DNA of 64,000 nucleotides, from contig OZ253937.1 of NCBI GenBank assembly GCA_965267185.1, positions 1,798,001-1,862,000 of the forward strand, given 5' to 3'. Shown here one piece after another: positions 37,202 to 46,444 of the stretch (its first letter is position 1; each line of letters starts with the position of its first letter). The translations under genes were made by a program, and so were the position numbers. The DNA comes from G965267185 sp965267185. Lineage in GTDB: Bacteria; Pseudomonadota; Alphaproteobacteria; UBA6615. Below the pieces are notes generated by a model. The model had not been told where the DNA came from. It did not search any database and was given only the letters and a program-made list of their open reading frames with translations.

Positions 37202-37998
37202 CCGGCCTTACCGGCGATTCGCTGGCGGGCGCGGCGGCGCAGATTCTGGCAACCGCAGACCCAGCCGAAAAAGTACGCCTGTCGGCACTCGCCGCCCAGG
37301 CGTGGCAGCAGCAGCAACTCCGGCCCGGCCACAACATGGCGGTGCCCGATCGCCCGGCCCGGCCGTCGCAGCCGATTTTGCGGCCACCCGCCGAGGTGCC
37401 GCGGCGGCGCATCAACACCGCTGTTCGGGGCCGCATCGCTTTGCTCCATGCTCTCGCTCATATCGAGCTCAACGCCATCGACTTGGCGTGGGATATCGTC
37501 GCCCGCTTCGCCGCCCCGGAGATGCCGACGGAGTTCTTTTCCGACTGGGTCCACGTTGCCCGCGAGGAAGCCCACCATTTCACCCTGCTATCGCAACGGC
37601 TGTCGGAACTAGATGCCGCCTATGGCGACTTACCGGCCCATGACGGGTTGTGGGAATCGGCAATGGCAACACGTCACGATTTGGCGGCCCGGCTCGCCGT
37701 CGTGCCCCTGGTTCTGGAAGCGCGCGGGCTCGATGTAACACCGGCAATGATCGAAAAACTACGCGCGGTAGGCGACGACCGCTCAGCGGATGTTCTCGAC
37801 ACGATCTACCGGGACGAGATCGGCCACGTACGCATCGGGCGGCGATGGTTTAGTTTCGCTTGTGCGTCGCGCGGCTTGGAACCGGCGACGGCGTGGCGTG
37901 ACTATGTTGGCACCTACTTCAAGGGCGAGCTCAAAGCACCGTTCAACACGCAAGCTCGCGATGCCGCGGGAATGCCGCAGTCGTGGTACCTGACTTAA
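37198..37998 (+). CDS. DUF455 ferritin-like (possible di-iron) protein
   Basis: 266 residues starting with TTG at 37198 inside the bcp stop. The helical bundle carries LLHALAHIELNAIDLAWD, VAREEAHHFTLLSQRL and IYRDEIGHVRIGRRWF, whose Glu/His residues fit a carboxylate-bridged di-iron site as in ferritin-like enzymes such as MiaE-type hydroxylases. The function is not established. Its placement after a peroxiredoxin is compatible with oxidant-linked iron chemistry (inference). The stop overlaps the end of the convergent hypothetical gene by 4 nt. Confidence 0.87.
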   Translation: MTGLTGDSLAGAAAQILATADPAEKVRLSALAAQAWQQQQLRPGHNMAVPDRPARPSQPILRPPAEVPRRRINTAVRGRIALLHALAHIELNAIDLAWDIVARFAAPEMPTEFFSDWVHVAREEAHHFTLLSQRLSELDAAYGDLPAHDGLWESAMATRHDLAARLAVVPLVLEARGLDVTPAMIEKLRAVGDDRSADVLDTIYRDEIGHVRIGRRWFSFACASRGLEPATAWRDYVGTYFKGELKAPFNTQARDAAGMPQSWYLT

Positions 37999-38402
37999 AC
38001 GCCGCGGCGCGGACAGGTGTGCGATAGAAAGACTTCACCCGCATCGTCGACGCCGTCGATACGGATATGCTGACCGCCGCTGAACATGTCCCAGACCCGG
38101 TGATTGTAGACCGGGCATAGGTTGGCAAGGCTTGCCGCACGCAACTCCTCCGGCGCTGACGCCAAGACGCGCCGCTCGCGCGCGACGATATGGACACGCA
38201 CCGCAACCGACCAGGCCTCAGCCTCGACGCCGGCAACACGCCAGCCCGCCCGCACCGAACTTGTTTGATAGTATGAGCCTAGCCGATTTGCCGCGAGTTC
38301 GAGGCGCGCCGGCACGCTGGCGGTCTCATCGCCGCCCAACAAGCCAAATCGCAGGGCGAGCAAGAACGTAAGCACTGCGACGAATACAATGTTAATCCGC
38401 AT
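37995..38402 (-). CDS. Small exported hypothetical protein
   Basis: 135 residues with an N-terminal hydrophobic stretch (4-22, signal anchor or signal peptide) and a mixed alpha/beta remainder with two cysteines (LCPVYNHR and SHTCPRRG). I do not recognise a family. It converges with the DUF455 gene (4-nt overlap of stops) and precedes prfB's end on the same strand by 70 nt. Confidence 0.6.
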   Translation of the reverse strand: MRINIVFVAVLTFLLALRFGLLGGDETASVPARLELAANRLGSYYQTSSVRAGWRVAGVEAEAWSVAVRVHIVARERRVLASAPEELRAASLANLCPVYNHRVWDMFSGGQHIRIDGVDDAGEVFLSHTCPRRGV

Positions 38403-38472
38403 CCCGGCGTCTACTCCCAGCCCTCATCATTGTAGCCGAAACGGTTTGGCGCCCGCACTAGTTCTCGATCAA

Positions 38473-39598
38473 CTAGGCGTCAGCGGCGGAGTCCCGGTTG
38501 CCGGACACATGGCTCGCGAGGGAAGCCTCAAGGAAACGATCCAAGTCGCCGTCGAGCACCGCTTGCGTGTTGCCCGTCTCAACCTCCGTGCGCAGATCCT
38601 TGACCATCTGATAGGGGTGCAAGACGTATGAGCGAATCTGATGGCCCCAGCCGATATCGGTCTTGGCGTCTTGCTGTTCCTGCGCCTCGGCTTCGCGCCG
38701 CTGCAGCTCGTGCTCATACAAGCGGGCGCGCAGCATCGCCATCGCCGTCGCCCGGTTGCGGTGTTGCGAGCGGTCGTTTTGGCACTGAACGACGATCCCC
38801 GTCGGCAAGTGCGTCAGGCGAATAGCGCTGTCGGTCTTGTTGACGTGCTGTCCGCCGGCCCCCGACGCCCGGTAGGTATCGACGCGCAAATCCTTGTCCT
38901 CGATTTCGATTTCGATGGAATCGTCGATCACCGGATAGACCCAAGCCGACGCAAAGCTCGTATGCCGCCTGGATTGGCTGTCGAATGGCGAAATGCGGAC
39001 CAGCCGGTGCACGCCGGACTCGGTCTTCAGCCAGCCATAGGCATTCAACCCCTCCACCTTGAAGGTCGCCGATTTTAGTCCCGCTTCCTCGCCCGCGCTT
39101 TCTTCGATCCACTCCACGCGATAGTCGTGGCTCTCGGCCCAGCGCACATACATGCGCACGAGCATCTCGGCCCAGTCCTGCGATTCCGTGCCGCCGGCGC
39201 CCGCATTGATCTCGACATAGCAATCGTTGGCGTCGGCTTCGCCGGAGAGCAGGCTCTCCAGCTCCATCTTTTCCGCAACCGGGCCGAGCGCAGCAATCGC
39301 CGCCTCCGCCTCGGCGACAACATCGGCATCGTCTTCGGCTTCGCCAAGCTCGATCAGTTCGACCGAATCTTCGAGTTGCGAGTCCATCTCGCGAACCCGA
39401 TTTATCGATTTCTCAAGCTGCGTGCGCTCGCGCATAACCTTTTGCGCGCGCTCCTGATCCGACCATAGGTCGGGGTCTTCGGCGAGTTGGTTCAGTTCAT
39501 CCAGCCGGGAGAGAGACCGATCCCAGTCAAAGATGCCTCCGCATGAGAGAGAGCGACTGGCGAATCGTTTCTACGAGTTGGGCGGTCTCAGCGCGCAT
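38473..39598 (-). CDS. prfB: Peptide chain release factor 2 with programmed +1 frameshift
   Basis: Zero-frame start is the ATG at 39598. After 23 codons, ending MRRHL, the reading frame meets TGA (39529-39527). A +1 shift continues with [18 protein letters not shown] and gives 374 residues in total. The shift site is GGAGGCAT followed by CTTTGAC, the same SD-like element, spacing and slippery CTT-TGA-C as in E. coli. The GGQ motif is in [19 protein letters not shown] and the anticodon-mimic region is present. RF2 reads UGA and UAA, so shifting falls when RF2 is abundant: autoregulation. A single-frame gene call from 39435 would lose the first 54 residues. Confidence 0.96.
39520..39545 (-). 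promoter_or_regulatory. Programmed +1 frameshift site of prfB
   Basis: On the minus strand GCGGAGGCATCTTTGACTGG: an internal SD (GGAGG) three bases before CTT, then the stop TGA followed by C, the weak termination context used by prfB genes. Translation shifts from CTT-TGA to TTT-GAC to join the two frames. Confidence 0.93.
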
Positions 39599-39721
39599 CG
39601 GCCTTATCCATACCAGGCTGGCTGGTCCAGGGGTTTGTATCGCCGCAAGCCTACAAATCTCGCCGATTCCGTCAACATGGAGACGAGAGGTATACGCACC
39701 AATGGCGATATGTAGGGCGGG

Positions 39722-42142
39722 CTAGTAGATACCCCGGACGCGGGTGCCCGACGTGCCGGAAGGCCGGTAACCGCCGTCAACGACGGGGCCCAGTTCGCGC
39801 GGCTCGGTGCCGGGCTTGAAGGCTTCCAGGATAACGCGCTTGTCGCCGCGCTGTGCGACGACGCCGGTCTCCGCGTTCACGCGCATCAGCCGAATTCCCG
39901 AGGGAACCCGGAACGGAATCGCCGGGCGGTTATCCAGCGCTGCGGCCATGAAATCGCGGAAGATGGGCGCGGCAACGGACGACCCGGTCTCTTTCGCACC
40001 CAGCGGCTTCGGCTGATCGAAGCCGACGAACACACCGACGGCAAGGTCGGGAGAAAATCCGATAAACCAGGTATCGAGAGAGTCGTTGGTCGTGCCGGTC
40101 TTGCCCGCCAGCGGCTTGCCGACCGCCCTGATACGGACGCCCGTGCCGCGCTCGACAACCCCCTGAAGCATCGACACCATCTGATAGGCCGTTCCGGAAT
40201 CGAGCAATTCCGCTCTTAAGTCGGGCGGCTCCGGCGGCTCTTGACCTTCCCACGGGATATCCTGGCACCCCCGGCAGTCACGCGTATCGTGACGGAACAC
40301 GGTCGCGCCATTCCGGTCTTGTATGCGGTCGATCAGGGTAGGAGTGATCTGCCGACCGCCGTTGACGATCGTCGCGTAGGCGGTCACCAGCCGCATCAAT
40401 GTGGTCTCGCCCGCGCCGATCGACATACTGAGCTGGTGCGGAATGTCGTCCATAACGCCCAAACGCTCGGCGTAGTCGGCAACTTTCTCGATTCCCACCG
40501 TCTGCGCCAGCCGCACGGTCATCAGGTTACGCGATTTCTCGATCCCCAACCGCATGGGGCTCGGACCGTAGAACTTCTTGGTGTAGTTCGCCGGTTTCCA
40601 CTTACCCAGGCCGGGGCCTTGATCGATCACAAACGGCGCATCGAGCACCAAGGTCGACGGCGTGAATCCGCTGTCGAGCGCCGCCATGTAGACGAACGGC
40701 TTGAACGCCGAGCCGGGCTGCCGCCAGGCTTGGGTTGCCCGATTGAACTCGCTGTCGGAAAAGGCGAAGCCGCCGGTCATCGCCAAGACGCGGCCGGTAT
40801 GGGGATCGAGCGCGACGACCGCGCCGTTGATGTCGGGGATCTGCCGGAGGCCCCACGTGTTTTCTGGATACGGCTCGCCATCGCTATTTTCAGTCACCGG
40901 TTCAACCAGAACGACGTCAGCCACCGATAAGACCTGCGACACCTTCTTCACGCTGCGGCCGCGCTTTTGCCCCTTAACCCATGCGCGGGCCCACTTCAGT
41001 TCGGCCAGGGGAATCCATCCGAGTTCGCCACTAGGTAATCCAAGCGCGGCCCGTTGGCTCTTATCGTCGACATTCAATACAACGGCGAGTTGCCAGCCGT
41101 CGCTGCCCGGCGGAGCCGGCATTTCCTCGAGGGTTTGGGTCCAGCCATTGAGCGAAGGCAGCTGGGCAACCGGTCCGCGCCATCCGTGGCGCCGGTCGTA
41201 GGCAATCAATCCGTCGCGGAGTTCACGCTGTGCAATCCGCTGCAAACGGGGATCGAGCGTCGTGCGAACCGAGAGACCGCCCTGATACAGCTCGGTGTCG
41301 CCGTAGCGTTCGGCCAGCTCGCGGCGAACCTCTTCAGCGAAATACGGCGCCTCGACGGTATCGCCACCATCGGTGCGCACCGTCCTTAGCGGCAGGAACC
41401 GGGCGCGGTCGCCCTCGCTGGCGGGGATGTGACCATCCTCAACCATGCGGCCGAGAACGTAATTGCGCCGATTAACCGCCGCCTGGTAATTGCGCGACGG
41501 GTTGTAGTTGTTCGGCGCCTTCGGCAACGCGGCGAGAAAAGCGGCCTCTTCGACCGTCAGCTCGTCGAGCGATTTTCCGAAATAGTTGATCGCCGCCGCG
41601 GCGACGCCGTAGGAGCCATAGCCGAGATAAATCTGGTTCAGGTAGAGCTCGAGGATCTCGTCCTTCGAATAAGCCCGTTCCATGCGAAACGAAATGATCG
41701 CCTCGCGAATCTTGCGGGTCAGCGAAACGTCCTTGGCGAGCAGAAAGTTCTGGGCAACCTGCTGGGTGATCGTCGACGCGCCCTCCGGCCGCCGGCCCTT
41801 GCCGTAGTTGCGTACGTTGGTTACTGCCGCCCGGGCCACGCCAACGATGTCGACGCCGGGATGACGATAAAAGTTCTTATCTTCAGCCGATATAAATGCG
41901 CTGATGACCTGCTTGGGCATCGCCGACACCGGAACGAACATACGCCGCTCGACGGCATATTCGGCAAGCAGGCTGCCGTCGCCGGCATGAACGCGTGTCG
42001 TCACCGGCGGCTCGTAGTCCGCCAACTGCCGGTAGTCCGGGAGGTCCCGGCCAAATTCCCAGAACACCCAGATGGCGCCACCGGCGGCAATTAAGCCGCC
42101 GAGAAACATCACGCCGAACAGATATCCAAGCCACCGCAGCAT
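39722..42142 (-). CDS. mrcA: Penicillin-binding protein 1A (bifunctional transglycosylase/transpeptidase)
   Basis: 806 residues. N-terminal membrane anchor (about 5-28), glycosyltransferase domain with catalytic Glu87 (SAEDKNFYRHPGVD), the ATITQQ-type motif and RKIREAIISFRMER, then the transpeptidase domain with SxxK in GSAFKPFVY, SxN in SRNLMTVR and KTG in GKTGTTNDSLDTWF. It polymerises and crosslinks peptidoglycan. It follows amiC with 130 nt between, and precedes prfB, the order usual in alphaproteobacteria. Confidence 0.97.
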   Translation of the reverse strand: MLRWLGYLFGVMFLGGLIAAGGAIWVFWEFGRDLPDYRQLADYEPPVTTRVHAGDGSLLAEYAVERRMFVPVSAMPKQVISAFISAEDKNFYRHPGVDIVGVARAAVTNVRNYGKGRRPEGASTITQQVAQNFLLAKDVSLTRKIREAIISFRMERAYSKDEILELYLNQIYLGYGSYGVAAAAINYFGKSLDELTVEEAAFLAALPKAPNNYNPSRNYQAAVNRRNYVLGRMVEDGHIPASEGDRARFLPLRTVRTDGGDTVEAPYFAEEVRRELAERYGDTELYQGGLSVRTTLDPRLQRIAQRELRDGLIAYDRRHGWRGPVAQLPSLNGWTQTLEEMPAPPGSDGWQLAVVLNVDDKSQRAALGLPSGELGWIPLAELKWARAWVKGQKRGRSVKKVSQVLSVADVVLVEPVTENSDGEPYPENTWGLRQIPDINGAVVALDPHTGRVLAMTGGFAFSDSEFNRATQAWRQPGSAFKPFVYMAALDSGFTPSTLVLDAPFVIDQGPGLGKWKPANYTKKFYGPSPMRLGIEKSRNLMTVRLAQTVGIEKVADYAERLGVMDDIPHQLSMSIGAGETTLMRLVTAYATIVNGGRQITPTLIDRIQDRNGATVFRHDTRDCRGCQDIPWEGQEPPEPPDLRAELLDSGTAYQMVSMLQGVVERGTGVRIRAVGKPLAGKTGTTNDSLDTWFIGFSPDLAVGVFVGFDQPKPLGAKETGSSVAAPIFRDFMAAALDNRPAIPFRVPSGIRLMRVNAETGVVAQRGDKRVILEAFKPGTEPRELGPVVDGGYRPSGTSGTRVRGIY

Positions 42143-42272
42143 TCTAGACCGTTTGGTATGTGGTACTCACGCATGTTGTTATCACACTATGCGCCGCACA
42201 TAAAACAACACGCCCGTCTTAACACATTATGATTGTGGCAAACTTATGAACTTCGTGGATATGCGCAGATAT

Positions 42273-43526
42273 CTAACGAACTTGAGCGCTTGTGTAAGTA
42301 TCCAAATATTCAACTATAGAGCGAACGATCGAAGCGCTGAGGCTTCGCCGGTAGCCGGGGTCTCTCAGCTTTCGTTCCTCTTGCCGATTGGTGACGTAGC
42401 CCAGTTCTATGAGAACTGACGGCACATCCGGCGCTTTCAAGACGGCAAAACCCGCCGACCGCCAGGGCCGCTTAATCAATCGGGCCGACTGAGCGACTTC
42501 CTTCACCACAATGTCCCTGGCGAAACGTACCGAGAGTTCGTTGGTCTTGCCCTGGGCGAAATCTATTAAAATGTTTTGAATTACATCGTCGTAGCTGCCC
42601 AAGTTGAGCCCGCCGATGACATCGGCCTTGTTTTCCTTGGCCGCCAATGCATCCGCCTCGGCGTCCGACGCCTTCTCAGACAGCGTATAGGCGGAAAAGC
42701 CGCTGATCGAGCGGCTCCTATGACTGTTCACATGCAGCGACAAGAACAAATCGGCTTCGGCGCGGCGCGCGATCTGAACACGGTCGCGCAAGGGCAGAAA
42801 GATGTCCCGCTCGCGGGTCAGGATCGCCTTCACCCGGCCGCCGGCCTCCAACTGCCGCTTGATCTCTTTTGCAAAGGCCAGAACGATATCTTTCTCATAG
42901 ACCCCCGAGGTGCCGATCGCGCCCGGATCCACACCGCCGTGCCCGGGATCGAGCACCACCACCGGAACGGCGCGTTTCACCGGTGCCGTGCGAAGCGGCG
43001 GGACCGGAACCGGAGTGGGTTGAGAGATCGGAGGCGTGGGCCGCATGGCGGCAATAAACCCTGCACGATCCGTCGGCTCCAGATCGATCACCAAACGCCA
43101 GGGCTTTCCGTTATCGGGCTTAAGGGTAAAGGTTCGGGATACCTTTGCGGCGTTGCCTAAATCGAGCACGAACCGGCTTGTTCCGGGCCGGAATAGTCCA
43201 TAGCGCAAACCGGCCACCAATCCGCCGCTTGCGCCGAGCCGGTCGGCCGGGAGTGCGAACTCAACCTCCGGCAGATCGATCACAACACGAAACGGATCGG
43301 GCAAGCCGAAGATGCGTGGCTCTACCTTCTCGCTCAGATCGATGACAAAGCGCGTCGCGTCATCTCTAAGGCCGATTCGCAGATCTTTGACCTCCGGCGA
43401 CGCTGCAGCAGCCATAACCGACCCGTCGGCAACGGCAAAAAGCGCGACAATAATCGCTGCCAGGAATCCAAAACGGACCCGCTGAAATACACTAATACCG
43501 CGGAGTCTAGAGGCGCCAGAGGTCAT
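42273..43526 (-). CDS. amiC: N-acetylmuramoyl-L-alanine amidase (AmiC-like, AMIN + Amidase_3)
   Basis: 417 residues. Signal peptide near residues 15-40, an AMIN domain (about 45-150) for septal targeting, a Pro-rich linker and an Amidase_3 domain (about 190-410) with DPGHGGVDPG, a Glu in GVYEKD, SLHVNSH and catalytic Glu in IELGYVTN. It cleaves the amide bond between MurNAc and the stem peptide during division. The 130-nt gap to mrcA is AT-rich and may hold a promoter for it. Confidence 0.94.
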   Translation of the reverse strand: MTSGASRLRGISVFQRVRFGFLAAIIVALFAVADGSVMAAAASPEVKDLRIGLRDDATRFVIDLSEKVEPRIFGLPDPFRVVIDLPEVEFALPADRLGASGGLVAGLRYGLFRPGTSRFVLDLGNAAKVSRTFTLKPDNGKPWRLVIDLEPTDRAGFIAAMRPTPPISQPTPVPVPPLRTAPVKRAVPVVVLDPGHGGVDPGAIGTSGVYEKDIVLAFAKEIKRQLEAGGRVKAILTRERDIFLPLRDRVQIARRAEADLFLSLHVNSHRSRSISGFSAYTLSEKASDAEADALAAKENKADVIGGLNLGSYDDVIQNILIDFAQGKTNELSVRFARDIVVKEVAQSARLIKRPWRSAGFAVLKAPDVPSVLIELGYVTNRQEERKLRDPGYRRSLSASIVRSIVEYLDTYTSAQVR

Positions 43527-43966
43527 AGGGACTAGCTATATCCCCGAGTGGCGCCGCGCCGCAACACACATCGTTAATAGACAATGCGTTAATATCGTTG
43601 TCGAAACATCTGCGTATCGCTATCTTTGCGCCAGCGAACAACTGAGGTTGCTGCATCTGCAGAGCTACCGAGTTAAGCGGTTCATCCTTCTCCCAACAGC
43701 TCACCGCATACGATACGGTAAGGTTTTGGGGGCGAATCGCCTTCGGGAATGGCACAGAGGCAATCGCAGTTTTGGTGTAACATCGAAGCCTGTCTCGAGA
43801 GCTTTTTGGCTCTTTCGACGCGGCGGTCGACAGAAATCTCACCGTACTGGCGTTAGGTGACGCCGTTCGACGGTTTGAGAGCGGCCCCAAGCTTCGCACA
43901 AAGCGGTATCCACCATACCCCCTGTTCGCGTGGGTGGTGCGTGGCTCTTCCGCGGAGCGAATAGTA
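43527..43966. other. 440-nt intergenic stretch with the rne leader
   Basis: No convincing gene: frames on both strands are short or without family features. The left part (43560-43730) is AT-rich and likely holds promoters for rne and, divergently, amiC. The right part is GC-rich and would form the rne 5' untranslated region. In E. coli a long structured leader of this kind mediates RNase E autoregulation; I cannot prove a homologous fold here. Confidence 0.5.
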
Positions 43967-46402
43967 ATGACAAGAAGAATGCTGATCGATGCAGCCCACG
44001 CCGAAGAGACGCGGGTTGTCGTCGCAGAGAATAACGAACTTCTAGAATTCGATTACGAAACAAGCACAAAAAGCCAACTCAAAGGCAATATCTACCTCGC
44101 CAAAGTAACCCGCGTCGAACCCTCGCTTCAGGCAGCGTTCGTCGATTTCGGCGGCAACCGCCACGGTTTCCTGGCGTTCAACGAAATTCACCCCGACTAC
44201 TACCGCATCCCCGTTGAAGACCGCGAAGCACTGATCGCAGAGTCGGGCGCAGAAGACGATGCCGACGAGCTGGACGACGAAGAACCCGCCGCCGACGACA
44301 GCGAAGAGGAAGTAGAGACCGAGGACGACGCGGTAGAGGTTCTCGGCGACAACGCGGAAGACGATATCGCGGAACTCGGGGACGCCCACCGGAAACGGCT
44401 GCGCCAGTTGACGCGGATGTACAAAATCCAGGAAGTCATCAAACGGCGTCAAATTCTTCTGGTGCAGGTGGTGAAGGAAGAGCGCGGCAACAAGGGCGCT
44501 GCCCTGACAACGTATTTGTCCCTGCCGGGCCGCTACTGCGTGCTAATGCCCAATACGTCGCGCGGCGGCGGCATTAGCCGCAAGGTCTCCAATCCTGCCC
44601 ACCGGAAACGTATGAAGACCATAATGGCCGATCTCGATGTGCCCGAGGGCATGGCCGTCATCATGCGAACCGCAGGGGTCGAGCGAAACAAAGCAGAAGT
44701 ACGCCGCGACTACGAATATCTGCGCCGTACCTGGGATGAAATCCGCGAGCAAACCCTGCAGTCGTCGGCGCCGGCGATGATTTACGAAGAAGGCGACTTG
44801 GTGAAGCGCTCGCTTCGCGACGTTTATAACCGGGAGATTGAAGAAGTCGTCGTCGACGGCGAGGCCGCGTACAAAGCCGCGCGGGCGCTCATGCGCACGA
44901 TGATGCCGTCGCACGCCAAACGGGTCAAAAAATATACCGATACCGACGTTCCGCTATTCCATCGCCATAAGATCGAGCAACAGCTCGACGAGATATATGA
45001 TCCGATCGTGAAGCTAAAATCGGGCGGATACATCGTCATCAACCCGACCGAGGCGTTGGTCGCTATCGACGTAAACTCGGGCCGCGCCACGCGCGAGCGC
45101 AACGTCGAGCAAACCGCCAGGCGGACCAATCTGGAGGCTGCCGACGAGGTCGCCCGCCAGTTGCGCCTGCGCGACCTCGCCGGTTTGATCGTCATCGACT
45201 TCATCGACATGGACGAAAACCGCAACAATGCGGCGGTGGAACGACGCATGAAGGAAGCCATGAAGGCGGACCGCGCGCGCATTCAGATCGGGCGGATATC
45301 ACCGCTCGGACTGCTCGAGCTGTCGCGCCAGCGGTTGCGGCCCAGCATCCACGAAGCAAGCGCCCAGGTTTGTGTCCACTGCGGCGGTAGCGGCTATGTC
45401 CGTTCGACGGAATCGACGGCTGTGCGCGTATTAAGGGCCATCGAGGAAGAGGGCATCCGCAATCGCTCGCGGTCGGTAACGGTAAAGGTGCCCGCCGACG
45501 TCGCGCTCTATCTGCTCAATCAAAAGCGCGACATGATCGTGGATATCGAAACGCGCTATTCGCTCAAGGTCATTGTCGCCGCGGACTCCGACCTCACCCC
45601 GCCGGACTACATTATGGAGCGGATCAGCACTGACGCGCCGGAGGACGAAAGCGTCTCCGAAGTGGTCGATAGTCGTACCGCCGAAGCGCCCGCGCGTGAG
45701 CCGGAAGAACGCGGCCGGCGACGGCGGCCACGCCGCCGCGACAGCGATAGCGATAGCGAAGATAAGGCAGCCGCTGAAAGTACCGAAACCGCCGAGGCGA
45801 GCGCCGACGAAACGGAAACCGGCGACGGAGAGAAACGCCCCTCGCGCCGCCGTGGCCGAAGAGGCGGACGCCGCCGGCGCAAATCGGCAGATGCTTCCTC
45901 GGCCGTCGAAGCTGCAGAAACGGAAGAAGCCGAAGTCCAAGCCGATACGTCGAGCGAGGAAGACGCCGCCGAGGCCGGTGAGGCCACAGAAGCGAAGACA
46001 GCGGACACCGCGGAAGCGGAGACTGACGGCGATAGCGAAAAGAAACCCAAGCGGCGCCGTCCACGCCGCCGGCGGTCGCGCAAGACTGACAAAGAGGCGA
46101 CCGCCACGCCAGAGGCCACCAGCGAAGCCGAAACACCGGAAGAACCCGTTGAGGAACCCGTGGAAGCCGCGGCGGAAGCTGAGACCGAACCTGCACCAGC
46201 CAAGCCGGAACCGGTCGAAGAACCAGTTGAAACACCGGTTGAGGAACCGGTGGTCGAAGTAGCGGACTCCGATGAGAACGGCAGCGCCGTAAACGGCACC
46301 GAAGAAGCCGAGGAAACCGTCGAGGTAGCGGAGGAAGCGCCGGCGCAACCACCCCAGGAACCCGAGCGGCCCCGCCGCTCCGGGTGGTGGAACCGCGCCT
46401 AG
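43967..46402 (+). CDS. rne: Ribonuclease E/G
   Basis: 811 residues from MTRRMLIDA at 43967, with GGAG upstream; an 11-codon extension is less likely. An S1-like RNA-binding domain near residue 30-175 is interrupted by a highly acidic insert (about 95-145). The catalytic core has AIDVNSGRATRERNVEQTA and IVIDFIDMDENRN, and the Zn-link CVHCGGSG. The tail (about 565-811) is disordered, with Arg-rich blocks (RRRRPRRRD, RRRGRRGGRRRRK, KRRRPRRRRSRK) alternating with Glu-rich stretches. The C-terminus SGWWNRA matches the Gly-Trp-Trp motif by which Caulobacter RNase E docks polynucleotide phosphorylase, so this enzyme likely organises a degradosome. Confidence 0.95.
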   Translation: MTRRMLIDAAHAEETRVVVAENNELLEFDYETSTKSQLKGNIYLAKVTRVEPSLQAAFVDFGGNRHGFLAFNEIHPDYYRIPVEDREALIAESGAEDDADELDDEEPAADDSEEEVETEDDAVEVLGDNAEDDIAELGDAHRKRLRQLTRMYKIQEVIKRRQILLVQVVKEERGNKGAALTTYLSLPGRYCVLMPNTSRGGGISRKVSNPAHRKRMKTIMADLDVPEGMAVIMRTAGVERNKAEVRRDYEYLRRTWDEIREQTLQSSAPAMIYEEGDLVKRSLRDVYNREIEEVVVDGEAAYKAARALMRTMMPSHAKRVKKYTDTDVPLFHRHKIEQQLDEIYDPIVKLKSGGYIVINPTEALVAIDVNSGRATRERNVEQTARRTNLEAADEVARQLRLRDLAGLIVIDFIDMDENRNNAAVERRMKEAMKADRARIQIGRISPLGLLELSRQRLRPSIHEASAQVCVHCGGSGYVRSTESTAVRVLRAIEEEGIRNRSRSVTVKVPADVALYLLNQKRDMIVDIETRYSLKVIVAADSDLTPPDYIMERISTDAPEDESVSEVVDSRTAEAPAREPEERGRRRRPRRRDSDSDSEDKAAAESTETAEASADETETGDGEKRPSRRRGRRGGRRRRKSADASSAVEAAETEEAEVQADTSSEEDAAEAGEATEAKTADTAEAETDGDSEKKPKRRRPRRRRSRKTDKEATATPEATSEAETPEEPVEEPVEAAAEAETEPAPAKPEPVEEPVETPVEEPVVEVADSDENGSAVNGTEEAEETVEVAEEAPAQPPQEPERPRRSGWWNRA

Positions 46403-46444
46403 ATCAACAAACTTACCGGCTTGTAACTTGTTTCTATAGTCCGG

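Noticed and set aside
39435..39598. prfB as a truncated or frameshifted pseudogene
   Set aside because: The in-frame TGA sits in the exact programmed frameshift context and both frames encode conserved RF2 sequence.
43507..43899. Minus-strand 130-codon frame upstream of rne
   Set aside because: No family features, and composition is like non-coding leader sequence; it overlaps the start of amiC.
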